23,061 bases of DNA, taken from assembly GCA_031552995.1 (NCBI GenBank), contig JAVBMB010000046.1, positions 1 through 23,061 on the forward strand, given 5' to 3'. The notes beneath the pieces were generated by a model. It made no database searches. It had not been told where the DNA came from and was given only the letters and a program-made list of their open reading frames with translations. This DNA is from JAVBMB01 sp031552995. Its GTDB lineage: Bacteria; Bacillota; Clostridia; Oscillospirales; Butyricicoccaceae. Of this stretch, positions 1 through 7,072 are shown piece by piece. Position 1 is the stretch's first letter. Each line of letters opens with the position of its first letter. A program made the position numbers and the translations under genes.

Positions 1-116
1 GCTATGAGCGCTATCAGAACACCGCGCTGGCGTATGACTTTTTTGTGACGCTGATGCGTTTCGGCGAGTTCACCGAAAGTGTCTTTTTGCTGCCTGACGG
101 CTCGACGCCGAGCTGA
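1..116 (+). CDS. C-terminal fragment of an unidentified protein
   Basis: An open frame enters from the left edge (codons begin at position 3) and stops with TGA at 114-116, giving 37 residues that end in LLPDGSTPS. Codon third positions are G/C-rich, as in the neighbouring genes, which supports real coding. I do not recognise the family. The fragment is rich in aromatic residues and has no obvious membrane segment. It converges on the minus-strand gene that ends at 192. The rest of the gene lies outside the window. Confidence 0.5.
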   Translation, partial: YERYQNTALAYDFFVTLMRFGEFTESVFLLPDGSTPS

Positions 117-131
117 TTTTGCGGCATGCAT

Positions 132-169
132 ATGCCCCTGCCGCCGTTATAAGCCGGAGACAGGGGCAT
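132..169. terminator. Inverted repeat between convergent genes, possible terminator
   Basis: The arms ATGCCCCTG (132-140) and CAGGGGCAT (161-169) pair perfectly around a 20-base loop, in the gap between a plus-strand stop (116) and a minus-strand stop (192). The position suits a bidirectional terminator. No T-tract follows on either strand, so intrinsic termination is uncertain. Confidence 0.35.
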
Positions 170-191
170 CGTTATCAGAGAGGGAAACACA

Positions 192-473
192 TCAGAAGCC
201 CAGAATAAGCAGGACGCCGATTATCAGCAGCGTGTCGGTGATATTTTCATTTTCCTCGGCGATGAGGAAATAGACGAGAACAAGCAGCAGAATGGTGTCC
301 GAATCGAACTCGGGCAGTTTAATCCCGCCGCCGAACAGGTTGGAGAGTATACCGCCTTTCTTTTCCTCGCGCTTAGGTTCGGCCATGCCGGTCGCCTCCC
401 ACCCGGGGCGCGGCTCATTCTCGACCGGTACAAACATATCATCGAAGCCGGAGTTCATATATCTGTTATACAT
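192..473 (-). CDS. Small two-helix membrane protein of unknown function
   Basis: A 93-residue protein. Residues 1-55 are polar and charged, with a KREEKKGG stretch. Two hydrophobic segments follow, at about 60-72 (ILLLVLVYFLIAE) and 81-93 (LLIIGVLLILGF), separated by an acidic turn (EENENITD). The protein ends inside the second segment. The layout suggests a short hairpin membrane anchor with a cytoplasmic N-terminal tail. Small clostridial proteins ending in a similar DSD-ILLL-type hydrophobic hairpin are known to me only as hypotheticals. A GGGAG lies about 12 bases before the ATG, which is rather far. It is the last of three co-directional genes; the gap to the upstream gene is 27 bases. 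Function unknown. Confidence 0.7.
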   Translation of the reverse strand: MYNRYMNSGFDDMFVPVENEPRPGWEATGMAEPKREEKKGGILSNLFGGGIKLPEFDSDTILLLVLVYFLIAEENENITDTLLIIGVLLILGF

Positions 474-500
474 TCACATTATCATCTCCCGCCGGTTGAG

Positions 501-1004
501 CTATGTATTGTTTAAGCTGCCTATCGCGCTCTTTGCCGCCTTGGCAATGCCGGCCATTTTCAGCGCCCGGTCTAGGCTTTCCGCCCGTGACGACGCATAT
601 GGCCTGATGGCGTTGACGAGGTTGACCTTTTCGGCCGGAAGGCCGTTTGCCTCACCGGTGAGCGCCGACAGAAGCTGCGGCAGTATGTCGAGTATTGCGG
701 ACATGTTGAACCCCTGCCGCTCGCCAGCGGGCGCCGCGGCGGCAGGTTCGGGGGCGGGCGGCGCATCGTGCGGAGCTTCGGCCTGAGCTTGAGTGCGTGA
801 AGAGAGCAGCGAGGCGAGAAGCTGCGATGTGTCAAACGCTGGCTGCGCCGGGGCGTCGGCCGGGGGCGCGTCGGAGCCGGATGCCTCGTGAGCGCCGCGC
901 TGGGGTTGGTTCTGACCGCGCAATGCCGCGGCGAGGTCGGTGAGTTTTTTCATCTGCGCCTCGTCCGACAGCAGCTCGAGCAGTCGTGCGTCTATTTCGG
1001 GCAT
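501..1004 (-). CDS. Hypothetical Ala/Pro-rich protein with helical ends
   Basis: About 167 residues starting MPEIDARLLELLSDE. The N-terminal 30 residues look helical and the middle (about 35-98) is Ala/Pro/Gly/Gln-rich and probably disordered. The C-terminal third (FNMSAILDILPQLLSAL, then a conserved-looking NAIRPYASSRAESLDRALKM stretch) looks helical again. I chose the ATG at 1004 because GGTGA lies 5 bases before it. A GTG at 1013, adding MKL, is an alternative with AAAGGA just upstream. No catalytic motif or signal peptide is visible. It sits between two other unknown genes with short gaps, so the three probably share a transcript. Comparable 'RPY-x-S-xx-R-xx-x-DRA' proteins occur in Clostridia as hypotheticals. 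Confidence 0.7.
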   Translation of the reverse strand: MPEIDARLLELLSDEAQMKKLTDLAAALRGQNQPQRGAHEASGSDAPPADAPAQPAFDTSQLLASLLSSRTQAQAEAPHDAPPAPEPAAAAPAGERQGFNMSAILDILPQLLSALTGEANGLPAEKVNLVNAIRPYASSRAESLDRALKMAGIAKAAKSAIGSLNNT

Positions 1005-1034
1005 GAGCTTCACCGTCCTTTACTTTATGCTGTG

Positions 1035-1316
1035 TTACAGCCCGATAACCTCTATTACTTTGGCGACGAGGGCGGCCCCGTCTTTTGAGGCAAGCAGACT
1101 CGATATCAGCGCGCGGCCCTGATCTTTTTTAACACCGTTTGACGCCGCCGCGGCGGATTTTAGAGCGTCGCCGCCGGCACCGCCGAGCATCGTGACGAGC
1201 GCGCGGCCCTGTTCCGTTGACATGGCGGTGTTGAACTTATCGAGACCGGATATGATTTTTAAACCCTGCGGTGAGGACATGACAGACTTGGCAATGTTGT
1301 CGATATCACCTTGCAT
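1035..1316 (-). CDS. Small repeat protein of unknown function
   Basis: A 93-residue protein starting MQGDIDNIAKSVMSSP. A GGGAGG eight bases upstream of the ATG at 1316 decides this start over an in-frame ATG at 1370. The protein is largely four degenerate copies of a short helical motif, [DEP]-[QD]-G-x-x-[LI]-[VI]-x-x-[LV], at about residues 15-25, 34-44, 64-74 and 78-88 (for example TEQGRALVTML and KDQGRALISSL). There is no signal peptide or membrane segment. It is first in a three-gene minus-strand cluster and divergent from the metallophosphatase gene. A possible -10 (TATACT) lies on the minus strand at 1376-1371, without a good -35. The family is not one I can name beyond clostridial hypothetical protein. 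Confidence 0.7.
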   Translation of the reverse strand: MQGDIDNIAKSVMSSPQGLKIISGLDKFNTAMSTEQGRALVTMLGGAGGDALKSAAAASNGVKKDQGRALISSLLASKDGAALVAKVIEVIGL

Positions 1317-1444
1317 TAGGTATACCTCCCATGATGATTGCGGCGAAGGATGCATATGCCGCTTAATCACAGTATATGAAATGCACGGCGTTTAGTTACC
1401 ATTTTGCCCTTGAAAACACGGAATTTTGAAAGGGGAGTGCAAAA

Positions 1445-1903
1445 ATGAAGATTTGCGTGTGCGGAGATACGCATGGGAACAGCGACGGAATAAAGGACAT
1501 GCTGAAGCTGGAGAGGCCGCGGATGATGATATTTTTAGGCGACGGGCTGCGGGATCTTGCCTGGGCAGATGTTCCGGAGAGCATCACTGTGGTATCTGTG
1601 CGCGGCAACTGTGATTTGGGATTTGACGGGATTGAGCAGCGCGTAGTCGAAATCGGAGGCCGGCGGATTTTTGTGACGCACGGGCACAACCTTTATGTCA
1701 AGCAGGGCTTGGATTCTCTTGCGCTTGCGGCGAAAGAGGAGAAGTCGAACATTGCGCTGTATGGCCACACGCACCGCGCCGGTGTGCGCGACGTTATGGG
1801 TGTGACGACAATAAACCCCGGCGCGCTTAAGAGCGAGGAGCGCAAATATGCCGTGATGGAGATAGACGAAAAAGGGGTCTCGTGGTTCATGCGCGCGCTG
1901 TAA
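1445..1903 (+). CDS. YfcE/MJ0936-family metallophosphoesterase
   Basis: A 152-residue calcineurin-like phosphoesterase of the small YfcE/MJ0936 type. The family binds two metal ions and acts as a phosphodiesterase; the physiological substrate is not known. Metal-ligand motifs appear in order: GDTHG (7-11), GDG (32-34), GNCD (54-57), THGH (78-81) and GHTHR (107-111). Length matches the family. AAAGGGGAG precedes the ATG by about 6 bases. In many Bacillota a homologue sits next to rph and the rdgB/HAM1 pyrophosphatase; neither is present here. It is divergent from the unknown three-gene cluster and followed by an AT-rich VOC gene, so it is probably monocistronic. Confidence 0.9.
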   Translation: MKICVCGDTHGNSDGIKDMLKLERPRMMIFLGDGLRDLAWADVPESITVVSVRGNCDLGFDGIEQRVVEIGGRRIFVTHGHNLYVKQGLDSLALAAKEEKSNIALYGHTHRAGVRDVMGVTTINPGALKSEERKYAVMEIDEKGVSWFMRAL

Positions 1904-2037
1904 TGCGCCGGGGATGTGTGATATGAATAACGGCAGGGCGAAGCCGCGGGGTTTTTGAAAGGCTCTGGCCGGGGTTTGGCGGCGTGTTTGGTTAATAGTA
2001 CTTTATGCTGCTAACGAGGATTGTTAATATCAGGTAC

Positions 2038-2043
2038 AGGAGG
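2038..2043 (+). promoter_or_regulatory. Ribosome binding site that decides the VOC gene start
   Basis: A perfect AGGAGG lies 6 bases before the ATG at 2050. It abuts the in-frame ATG at 2044 and lies downstream of the upstream ATG at 2005, so both of those are unlikely starts. Confidence 0.75.
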
Positions 2044-2049
2044 ATGAAA

Positions 2050-2418
2050 ATGATAAAATCAATAATTGGCATTGCTTTTGATTGTATTAGCGCTAACGAC
2101 TTGGCAGACTTTTATGTAAAACTAACAGGATGGAATAAAGAATTATCAAGTGATGAATGGGCGGGATTACGAACTCCGGAAGGAATCCTATTAGTATTTC
2201 AATCGGTAGAAAATTATGTGCCGCCTGTTTGGCCGTGGAAAAATGGAGAACAACAACAAATGGCACATATTGATTTTTTTGTGGATAATCTTGAAGATGC
2301 TGTGGCATTAGCATTGGGTAACGGTGCACAAAAATCGGAGATACAATATTTTGATGACTCAACTGTATTGTTTGACCCTGCCGGACACCCATTCTGCCTG
2401 TCAACACATTCACAATAA
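2050..2418 (+). CDS. VOC / glyoxalase-like domain protein, AT-rich
   Basis: A 122-residue protein starting MIKSIIGIAFDC. It matches the vicinal oxygen chelate fold as small glyoxalase-like proteins (Glyoxalase_6 type): an N-terminal beta-alpha unit with NDLADFYVKLTGW (22-34), a central MAHIDFFVDNLEDAV (71-85), and a C-terminal DPAGHPFCL. VOC proteins include metal-dependent lyases, dioxygenases and resistance proteins; the substrate cannot be inferred here. The gene uses many A/T-ending codons (AAA, ATA, TTA, CAA), unlike its GC-rich neighbours, which suggests horizontal acquisition. No transposase, integrase or flanking repeat is visible. It faces nth tail-to-tail. Confidence 0.85.
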   Translation: MIKSIIGIAFDCISANDLADFYVKLTGWNKELSSDEWAGLRTPEGILLVFQSVENYVPPVWPWKNGEQQQMAHIDFFVDNLEDAVALALGNGAQKSEIQYFDDSTVLFDPAGHPFCLSTHSQ

Positions 2419-2450
2419 ACTCTGTCCGTCTTGACATGAGAATTGAATGG

Positions 2451-2491
2451 ACAATAAAAGAGGATGCTTGACCGCACTTGGTCAAACATCC
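2451..2491 (-). terminator. Hairpin, probable intrinsic terminator of nth
   Basis: The arms GGATG-C-TTGACC (2462-2473) and GGTCAA-A-CATCC (2480-2491) form an 11-bp stem with one internal mismatch and a 6-base loop. Read on the minus strand, the hairpin is followed by TCTTTTATTG (2461-2452), a moderate U-tract. It lies 75 bases beyond the nth stop. On the plus strand the following bases are not T-rich, so it is a weaker terminator for the VOC gene. Confidence 0.6.
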
Positions 2492-2565
2492 CTTACTTGC
2501 TGCTGCGAATCCTGCCTGGTCGTATCCGCGCTTGCAGTCAGGGGCGCGTTTTGCGCCGGGTATTG

Positions 2566-3222
2566 TCATGTCTTTTTCTTCTTTGGCACTGCCGGTTTGC
2601 CGAAGCTGGGGCACAAATGCTGCAATGGGCATTCGCCGCATTTTGGCGCGCGGGCGGTGCAGACATCGCGGCCGAAATGCACGAAACGGTGGCACAGTGA
2701 CGCCTGCTCTTTCGGCTCGATAACCTTGGCGAGGGCAAGCTCGACCTTATAGGGGTCGTTGCCGCAGCTGACCAGGCCCAGGCGGTTGGCGATGCGCATG
2801 CAGTGGGTGTCGGCGACGACGGCGGGCTTGCCGTATATATCGGAGATAATGAGGTTGGCACTTTTGCGCCCAACGCCGGGCAGCCTGAGCAGCTCTTCCA
2901 TAGTGTCGGGCACGACACCGCCGTATTCGTCAATAAGCATCCTGGCGCTGGAAATTATGTCGCGCCCCTTGGCACGGAAAAAGCCGCAGGGGCGCACAAT
3001 TTCACACAGCTCGTCGGCGTCGGCATTGGCAATGGCCTCAAGCGTCGGGTAGCGGGAGAACAAAATCGGCGTTATCTGGTTGACGCGCGCGTCGGTGCAC
3101 TGGGCGGCGAGCCGGACCGAAAACAGCAATTCATAGTCCTTTTGCGAGTCGAGCGAGCAGCTGTCGGGGTATCTCTGCGCCAAAATGGAGACAACCTGAC
3201 GGCCTTTTTCTTTTATTGTCAT
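2566..3222 (-). CDS. nth: Endonuclease III (DNA glycosylase/AP lyase)
   Basis: A 218-residue HhH-GPD base-excision repair enzyme that removes oxidised pyrimidines and cleaves the abasic site. The helix-hairpin-helix LPGVGRKSANLI contains the catalytic Lys120. The catalytic Asp138 lies in VADTHCMRI. These are the same positions as in E. coli Nth. The [4Fe-4S] ligands fit C-x6-C-x2-C-x5-C at Cys188, 195, 198 and 204. Length is normal, with a short basic tail (PKKKK). GGTGGGGG precedes the ATG. It is divergent from glyA across a 163-base AT-rich gap and is probably monocistronic. Confidence 0.97.
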   Translation of the reverse strand: MTIKEKGRQVVSILAQRYPDSCSLDSQKDYELLFSVRLAAQCTDARVNQITPILFSRYPTLEAIANADADELCEIVRPCGFFRAKGRDIISSARMLIDEYGGVVPDTMEELLRLPGVGRKSANLIISDIYGKPAVVADTHCMRIANRLGLVSCGNDPYKVELALAKVIEPKEQASLCHRFVHFGRDVCTARAPKCGECPLQHLCPSFGKPAVPKKKKT

Positions 3223-3385
3223 GCATTACCCCCACCTGCCGAATTATGGCGAACTGTGCCGTATTTTTTTAATTATATATGTAATGCAGATATTATAGCA
3301 TGAAGGTTGAAAACAATGCAATATTGAGTTATAATTAATGATAATGGACAAAAATGCCCACTATTGAAATATCGGAGGTTTTACG
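3223..3385. promoter_or_regulatory. AT-rich divergent promoter region between nth and glyA
   Basis: This gap is much more AT-rich than its flanks and holds signals for both directions. On the plus strand there is a near-consensus promoter (separate entry). On the minus strand a TATAAT at 3298-3293 lies about 70 bases before nth, with only a poor TTGCAT 18 bases upstream of it, so the nth promoter is tentative. No riboswitch or operator-like palindrome was recognised. Confidence 0.5.
3307..3335 (+). promoter_or_regulatory. Sigma-A-type promoter for glyA and the downstream operon
   Basis: TTGAAA (3307-3312), a 17-base spacer, and a perfect TATAAT (3330-3335). The glyA start codon is 50 bases further on, after a GGAGG (3376-3380) with good spacing. 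It is the best promoter visible in the window and heads the long plus-strand gene run. Confidence 0.8.
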
Positions 3386-4630
3386 ATGATTAAGGAAACA
3401 ATGGGGTTTGTTGAGCAGTTCGACCCTGAGGTCGGCGCAGCCGTTAAAGCCGAGTACAACAGGCAGCTGAGGAACATAGAGCTTATCGCGTCCGAAAACT
3501 TTGTCAGCCCCGCCGTCATGCTTGCCATGGGCTCGTGCCTGACAAACAAATACGCCGAGGGCTATCCCGGCAAGCGATACTACGGCGGCTGCGAATGCGT
3601 CGACGTCGTCGAAGATATCGCCCGCAAGCGCGCGTGCGAGCTGTTTGGCGCCGACCATGCCAACGTTCAGCCGCACTCCGGCGCGAACGCAAACAATGCA
3701 GTGTATTTTGCGCTGGTAAAGCCGGGCGAGACAGTGCTGGGCATGAACCTTGCGCACGGCGGACATCTGACGCACGGCAGCCCGGTGAATATCTCGGGCA
3801 CGTACTATAACATCGAGCCTTACAGCCTCAGCGACGAGACTGAGATGATAGACTATGACGAGCTGTGGAAAAAGGCGAAGCAATGCAAGCCTAAGATGAT
3901 AATCGCAGGCGCGTCGGCCTACCCGAGAGAGATAAACTTTGAGAGGTTTGCCGAGATTGCGAAGGATGTCGGCGCTTATCTTATGGTCGATATGGCGCAC
4001 ATCGCCGGCCTTGTCGCCGCCGGGCTGCACATGAGCCCGGTGCCGTATGCCGATGTCGTGACCACGACAACGCACAAGACGCTTCGCGGGCCGCGCGGAG
4101 GATTAATTCTGTGCAAGAAAGCGCTTGCCAAGCAGATTGACAAGGCGATATTCCCTGGCACGCAGGGCGGTCCGCTTGAGCATATCATCGCGGCGAAGGC
4201 CGTCTGCCTTGGAGAGGCGATGAAGCCGGAGTTCAAGGAGTATCAGAAGAGGGTGGTCGCAAACGCCGCCGCGCTTGCAAAGGCCCTTGTGGCCGAAGGC
4301 TTTAAGCTTGTATCTGGCGGAACGGACAACCACCTGATGCTTGTTGATGTGCGCTCGTTCGGCATCACCGGCAAGGAACTGCAAAACCGCCTGGACGAGG
4401 TGTATATAACCGTCAACAAGAACGCGATACCCAATGACCCCGAGAGCCCGTTTGTGACGAGCGGCGTGCGCATAGGCACACCGGCTGCGACGACAAGGGG
4501 GATGAATGAAGCCGACATGGCCGAGATAGCGCACTTTATCATGCTTGCCGCCAGCGACTTTGAGAACAAGGCCGATGCCATCCGCGCCGGTGTCGACGCG
4601 CTTTGCGCAAAATATCCGCTGTACGAATAA
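3386..4630 (+). CDS. glyA: Serine hydroxymethyltransferase
   Basis: A 414-residue PLP enzyme that interconverts serine and glycine and charges tetrahydrofolate to 5,10-methylene-THF. The Schiff-base lysine is Lys231 in VVTTTTHKTLRGPRGG. Other family stretches are IELIASENF (31-39), YAEGYPGKRYYGGCE (56-70), VQPHSGANAN (94-103) and DMAHIAGLVAAG (202-213). Length is typical for bacterial SHMT. It is first in the run and directly behind the promoter. Its product feeds ThyX, and the 5-formyl-THF cyclo-ligase in the same run recycles the 5-formyl-THF by-product SHMT can make, so the folate genes form a coherent set. Confidence 0.98.
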   Translation: MIKETMGFVEQFDPEVGAAVKAEYNRQLRNIELIASENFVSPAVMLAMGSCLTNKYAEGYPGKRYYGGCECVDVVEDIARKRACELFGADHANVQPHSGANANNAVYFALVKPGETVLGMNLAHGGHLTHGSPVNISGTYYNIEPYSLSDETEMIDYDELWKKAKQCKPKMIIAGASAYPREINFERFAEIAKDVGAYLMVDMAHIAGLVAAGLHMSPVPYADVVTTTTHKTLRGPRGGLILCKKALAKQIDKAIFPGTQGGPLEHIIAAKAVCLGEAMKPEFKEYQKRVVANAAALAKALVAEGFKLVSGGTDNHLMLVDVRSFGITGKELQNRLDEVYITVNKNAIPNDPESPFVTSGVRIGTPAATTRGMNEADMAEIAHFIMLAASDFENKADAIRAGVDALCAKYPLYE

Positions 4631-4659
4631 CACCCGGCGCACAGCCGGTATATCCGTCG

Positions 4660-4682
4660 GCCCGCCCGCAGTCAGGGCGGGC
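4660..4682 (+). other. GC-rich hairpin between glyA and the CPBP gene
   Basis: GCCCGCCC (4660-4667) and GGGCGGGC (4675-4682) form a perfect 8-bp stem with a 7-base loop. No T-tract follows (TGAACAGGATT), so it is not a typical terminator. It could act as an attenuator, a 3'-end stabiliser for the glyA message, or a processing site. Confidence 0.5.
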
Positions 4683-4733
4683 TGAACAGGATTGGCGCGA
4701 GATCCGGCATACTATGATTCGCTGGGAGACGGT

Positions 4734-5567
4734 ATGAGAGATAAATACACAAAAGAGCTGCTGGCTGTTATAGGTTACTTTGTGCTGCACACGGTCATCA
4801 GCCTTGCTGTGACCGTTGTTGCCGTTGTGATCTATCAGGTGTTTGTCGCTGGCGTATCGGTAGACCTGATGACATCGGAAGAGCAGGCGATGCAGTTTTT
4901 GTACAGGCACAACAACCTGATTGTGATGTGCGCCAACCTGCTGGCGGGCGTCGCCGTGTTCATCATCAGCCGTGCAAAGAGGCGGCCGTTTGCCCTTTAC
5001 ACCGGGCTTAACGCAAAAATGCCGTCGCCGGGGGTTGGTTTTTTGTGCGTGCTGGCCGGCATCGCAGGCAATTTCTGGTTCTCGTTCGTGCTTAACTCGG
5101 GGCTGATTTCGGCCGATATGCTCAGTAATTACGAGACCGCGTTCGCGCTTGTCGAGGGCGGTAATATTGTTATAGAAGCTCTGTCGATTGTAATCGTGGC
5201 GCCTGTCGTAGAGGAGCTGCTGTTCCGCGGCGTCATAATGCATCATATGCGCAACATTATGCCGGCCGGGGCGGCGATTGTCCTGCAGGGCATGCTGTTC
5301 GGTTGCCTGCACGGAGACCCGCTGTGGATAATATATTCGGCGGTTTTGGGGTGTATAATCGGCTATATTCGCGTCAGATGCGGCACTCTTAGGGCGGCGA
5401 TTATCTTCCATGTGGCGTTCAACGCGGCGTCGTACGCCTTTATGGCGTTTGCGAACAGGTTTGAAAACAACGCAGCGGCGCTTGGCATCGGGTTTGTTGC
5501 CTCTGCCGTACTGTTTTTGGGCGCGGTCATCGGGATAAGAAACGCCACGGACGTGAGCGAAGCATGA
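4734..5567 (+). CDS. CPBP-family intramembrane metalloprotease
   Basis: About 277 residues with several hydrophobic segments. It carries the three CPBP/Abi (type II CAAX prenyl endopeptidase-like) motifs: EELLFRG (Glu160, Glu161, Arg165), FGCLHGDP (His193) and HVAFNA (His226, Asn230). Proteins of this family cleave within the membrane; bacterial members have roles in bacteriocin self-immunity or envelope processing, and the substrate here is unknown. I prefer the ATG at 4734, with GGGAG 5 bases upstream. An in-frame TTG at 4692 would add 14 residues. A second CPBP gene lies in the same run at 10048. Confidence 0.88.
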   Translation: MRDKYTKELLAVIGYFVLHTVISLAVTVVAVVIYQVFVAGVSVDLMTSEEQAMQFLYRHNNLIVMCANLLAGVAVFIISRAKRRPFALYTGLNAKMPSPGVGFLCVLAGIAGNFWFSFVLNSGLISADMLSNYETAFALVEGGNIVIEALSIVIVAPVVEELLFRGVIMHHMRNIMPAGAAIVLQGMLFGCLHGDPLWIIYSAVLGCIIGYIRVRCGTLRAAIIFHVAFNAASYAFMAFANRFENNAAALGIGFVASAVLFLGAVIGIRNATDVSEA

Positions 5568-5586
5568 GCGAACGGAGGATGCCCGG

Positions 5587-6318
5587 ATGCGCGTAATGGT
5601 GATGGATATCGGCTTCGACAGCGTTGACACGGCGCAGGCCGTTGAAACGGCAATGGGATATATCAGGAGGCGGGAAGGCTGCCGTGTGGTGACGCCGAAC
5701 GCCGAGCACGCGCTGGCGTGCAAAAAGGACAAGCGTTTCCTTGATGTGATTAACACGTCGCAGCTTGTTATACCCGACGGGATAAGCGTCGTGATCGCGT
5801 CAAAGATAATCGGCAAGCCTGTGAAACAGAAGGTGGCGGGCATAGAGTTTGCCAAGGCGCTGTGCGCCGCGCTTGCGGCGGAAGGGCGCAGCCTGTTTAT
5901 ACTGGGCGGCAAGCCGGGCGTCGCCGAAGAGGCGGGGAGGCGGCTGGTGGCGGAGCATCCCGGGCTTACCGTTGCGGGGACGCACGACGGGTTTTTTGAG
6001 GACGGAGACGCCGTTGCGCGGCTGGTTAAGCAGACGGGCGCCGACGTGCTTTTTGTAGCGCTGGGCGCGCCGAAGCAGGAGCTGTTTATGCACTCGCACC
6101 CGGACATCGCGCGTGTGATGATAGGGCTTGGCGGCGCCGTGGATATATTCGCGGGGAACCTGCGGCGCGCGCCGGATTTTTATGTGAATCACGGCATCGA
6201 ATGGCTGTATCGGCTTATCAAGGAGCCAAAGCGGATAAAGCGGATGATAAAGCTGCCGCTGTATCTGCTGGACGCTGTGGCGTTTAGAATAACGAACAGG
6301 GAGGACACGCGTGGTTAG
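5587..6318 (+). CDS. WecG/TagA/CpsF-family glycosyltransferase
   Basis: A 243-residue GT26-family enzyme. Members transfer N-acetylmannosamine or a related sugar from a UDP donor to a lipid-linked GlcNAc acceptor at the inner membrane face during wall teichoic acid or polysaccharide synthesis. Motifs include TPNAEHA (36-42), PDG (63-65, with the Asp proposed as base in TagA), GAPKQE (160-165) and EWLYRLIKEP (205-214). GGAGG lies 8 bases before the ATG. No other teichoic acid or capsule genes are nearby, so the acceptor is uncertain. It overlaps thyX by 8 bases. Confidence 0.92.
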   Translation: MRVMVMDIGFDSVDTAQAVETAMGYIRRREGCRVVTPNAEHALACKKDKRFLDVINTSQLVIPDGISVVIASKIIGKPVKQKVAGIEFAKALCAALAAEGRSLFILGGKPGVAEEAGRRLVAEHPGLTVAGTHDGFFEDGDAVARLVKQTGADVLFVALGAPKQELFMHSHPDIARVMIGLGGAVDIFAGNLRRAPDFYVNHGIEWLYRLIKEPKRIKRMIKLPLYLLDAVAFRITNREDTRG

Positions 6319-7072
6319 GGTCGAGATGATTTGCCATACACCGGAGCCTGAAAAGCTTGTGGCGGCGGCCGCGAAGATATGTTATTCCCCGAGCGGGGCC
6401 GGGCAGCTGATGGATGGGCTGACCGGCGACAAGGCGGCCGGCTTTATTGAGCGTCTGTTTGAGCTTGGGCATGAGAGCCCGGTCGAGCATGTAAGCTTCA
6501 CGTTCGCAATCGAGGGCGTTTCGCGCTCGTTTTTGGCGCAGGTGACGCGCCATCGCATTGCGTCGTTTAGCGTACAGTCGCAGCGGTATGTGGAAAAGAG
6601 CGACTTTGAATATGTGACGCCGCCGGAAATCGCGCATAGCGCCGAGGCCGCGCTGGCGTTTGAAGAGGCTATGGCCGAGGCGGGGCGGGCGTACGAGCGA
6701 CTGTCGGACATACTGCACGCAAAACATACGGCGGTGCTTATTGCGTCCGGAATGCCGGAGAAGAAGGCGAGCGCCGCGGCGCGAAAGATGGCGAACGAGG
6801 ACGCGCGGTTTGTGCTTCCCAACGCGTGCGAGACAAAGATGGTCGTGACAATGAACGCGCGCTCACTGTTCAATTTTTTCCGTCTGCGCTGCTGCAACCG
6901 CGCCCAGTGGGAGATACGTGAGGCCGCATGGCTGATGCTTCGCGAGTGCCGCAAGGCGGCGCCGACGCTGTTTGCCAAGGCGGGACCGGCGTGTGTTAAC
7001 GGGCCGTGCAGCGAGGGGAAGATGACGTGCGGCAAAGCGGCCGAGGTAAGGAAGCGGGCGCTGGATGGGTAG
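6311..7072 (+). CDS. thyX: Flavin-dependent thymidylate synthase
   Basis: A 253-residue ThyX, which makes dTMP from dUMP with methylene-THF as carbon donor and FAD/NADPH for reduction. The ThyX signature RHR-x7-S is present at Arg80-His81-Arg82 to Ser90, in RHRIASFSVQSQRY. The start is a GTG at 6311, supported by GGGAGG (6299-6304) six bases upstream; it overlaps the preceding gene by 8 bases. It also overlaps tmk by 8 bases, so synthesis of dTMP and its phosphorylation are co-translated. No thyA is seen in this window. The carbon donor comes from glyA in the same run. Confidence 0.97.
   Translation: MVRVEMICHTPEPEKLVAAAAKICYSPSGAGQLMDGLTGDKAAGFIERLFELGHESPVEHVSFTFAIEGVSRSFLAQVTRHRIASFSVQSQRYVEKSDFEYVTPPEIAHSAEAALAFEEAMAEAGRAYERLSDILHAKHTAVLIASGMPEKKASAAARKMANEDARFVLPNACETKMVVTMNARSLFNFFRLRCCNRAQWEIREAAWLMLRECRKAAPTLFAKAGPACVNGPCSEGKMTCGKAAEVRKRALDG

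Noticed and set aside
1593..1617. GNCD in the metallophosphatase in place of the GNH[DE] motif
   Set aside because: The small YfcE/MJ0936 branch normally has GNCD at this place, so no residue is missing.
2543..2557. GGCGC-loop-GCGCC inverted repeat just downstream of nth
   Set aside because: The stem is only 5 bp and has no T-tract on either strand; the hairpin at 2462-2491 is the better terminator.
4539..6107. A 522-codon open frame on the minus strand
   Set aside because: It lies antisense to the CPBP and TagA-like genes, shows no recognisable domain, and has biased Arg/His/Ser composition typical of antisense frames in GC-rich DNA.
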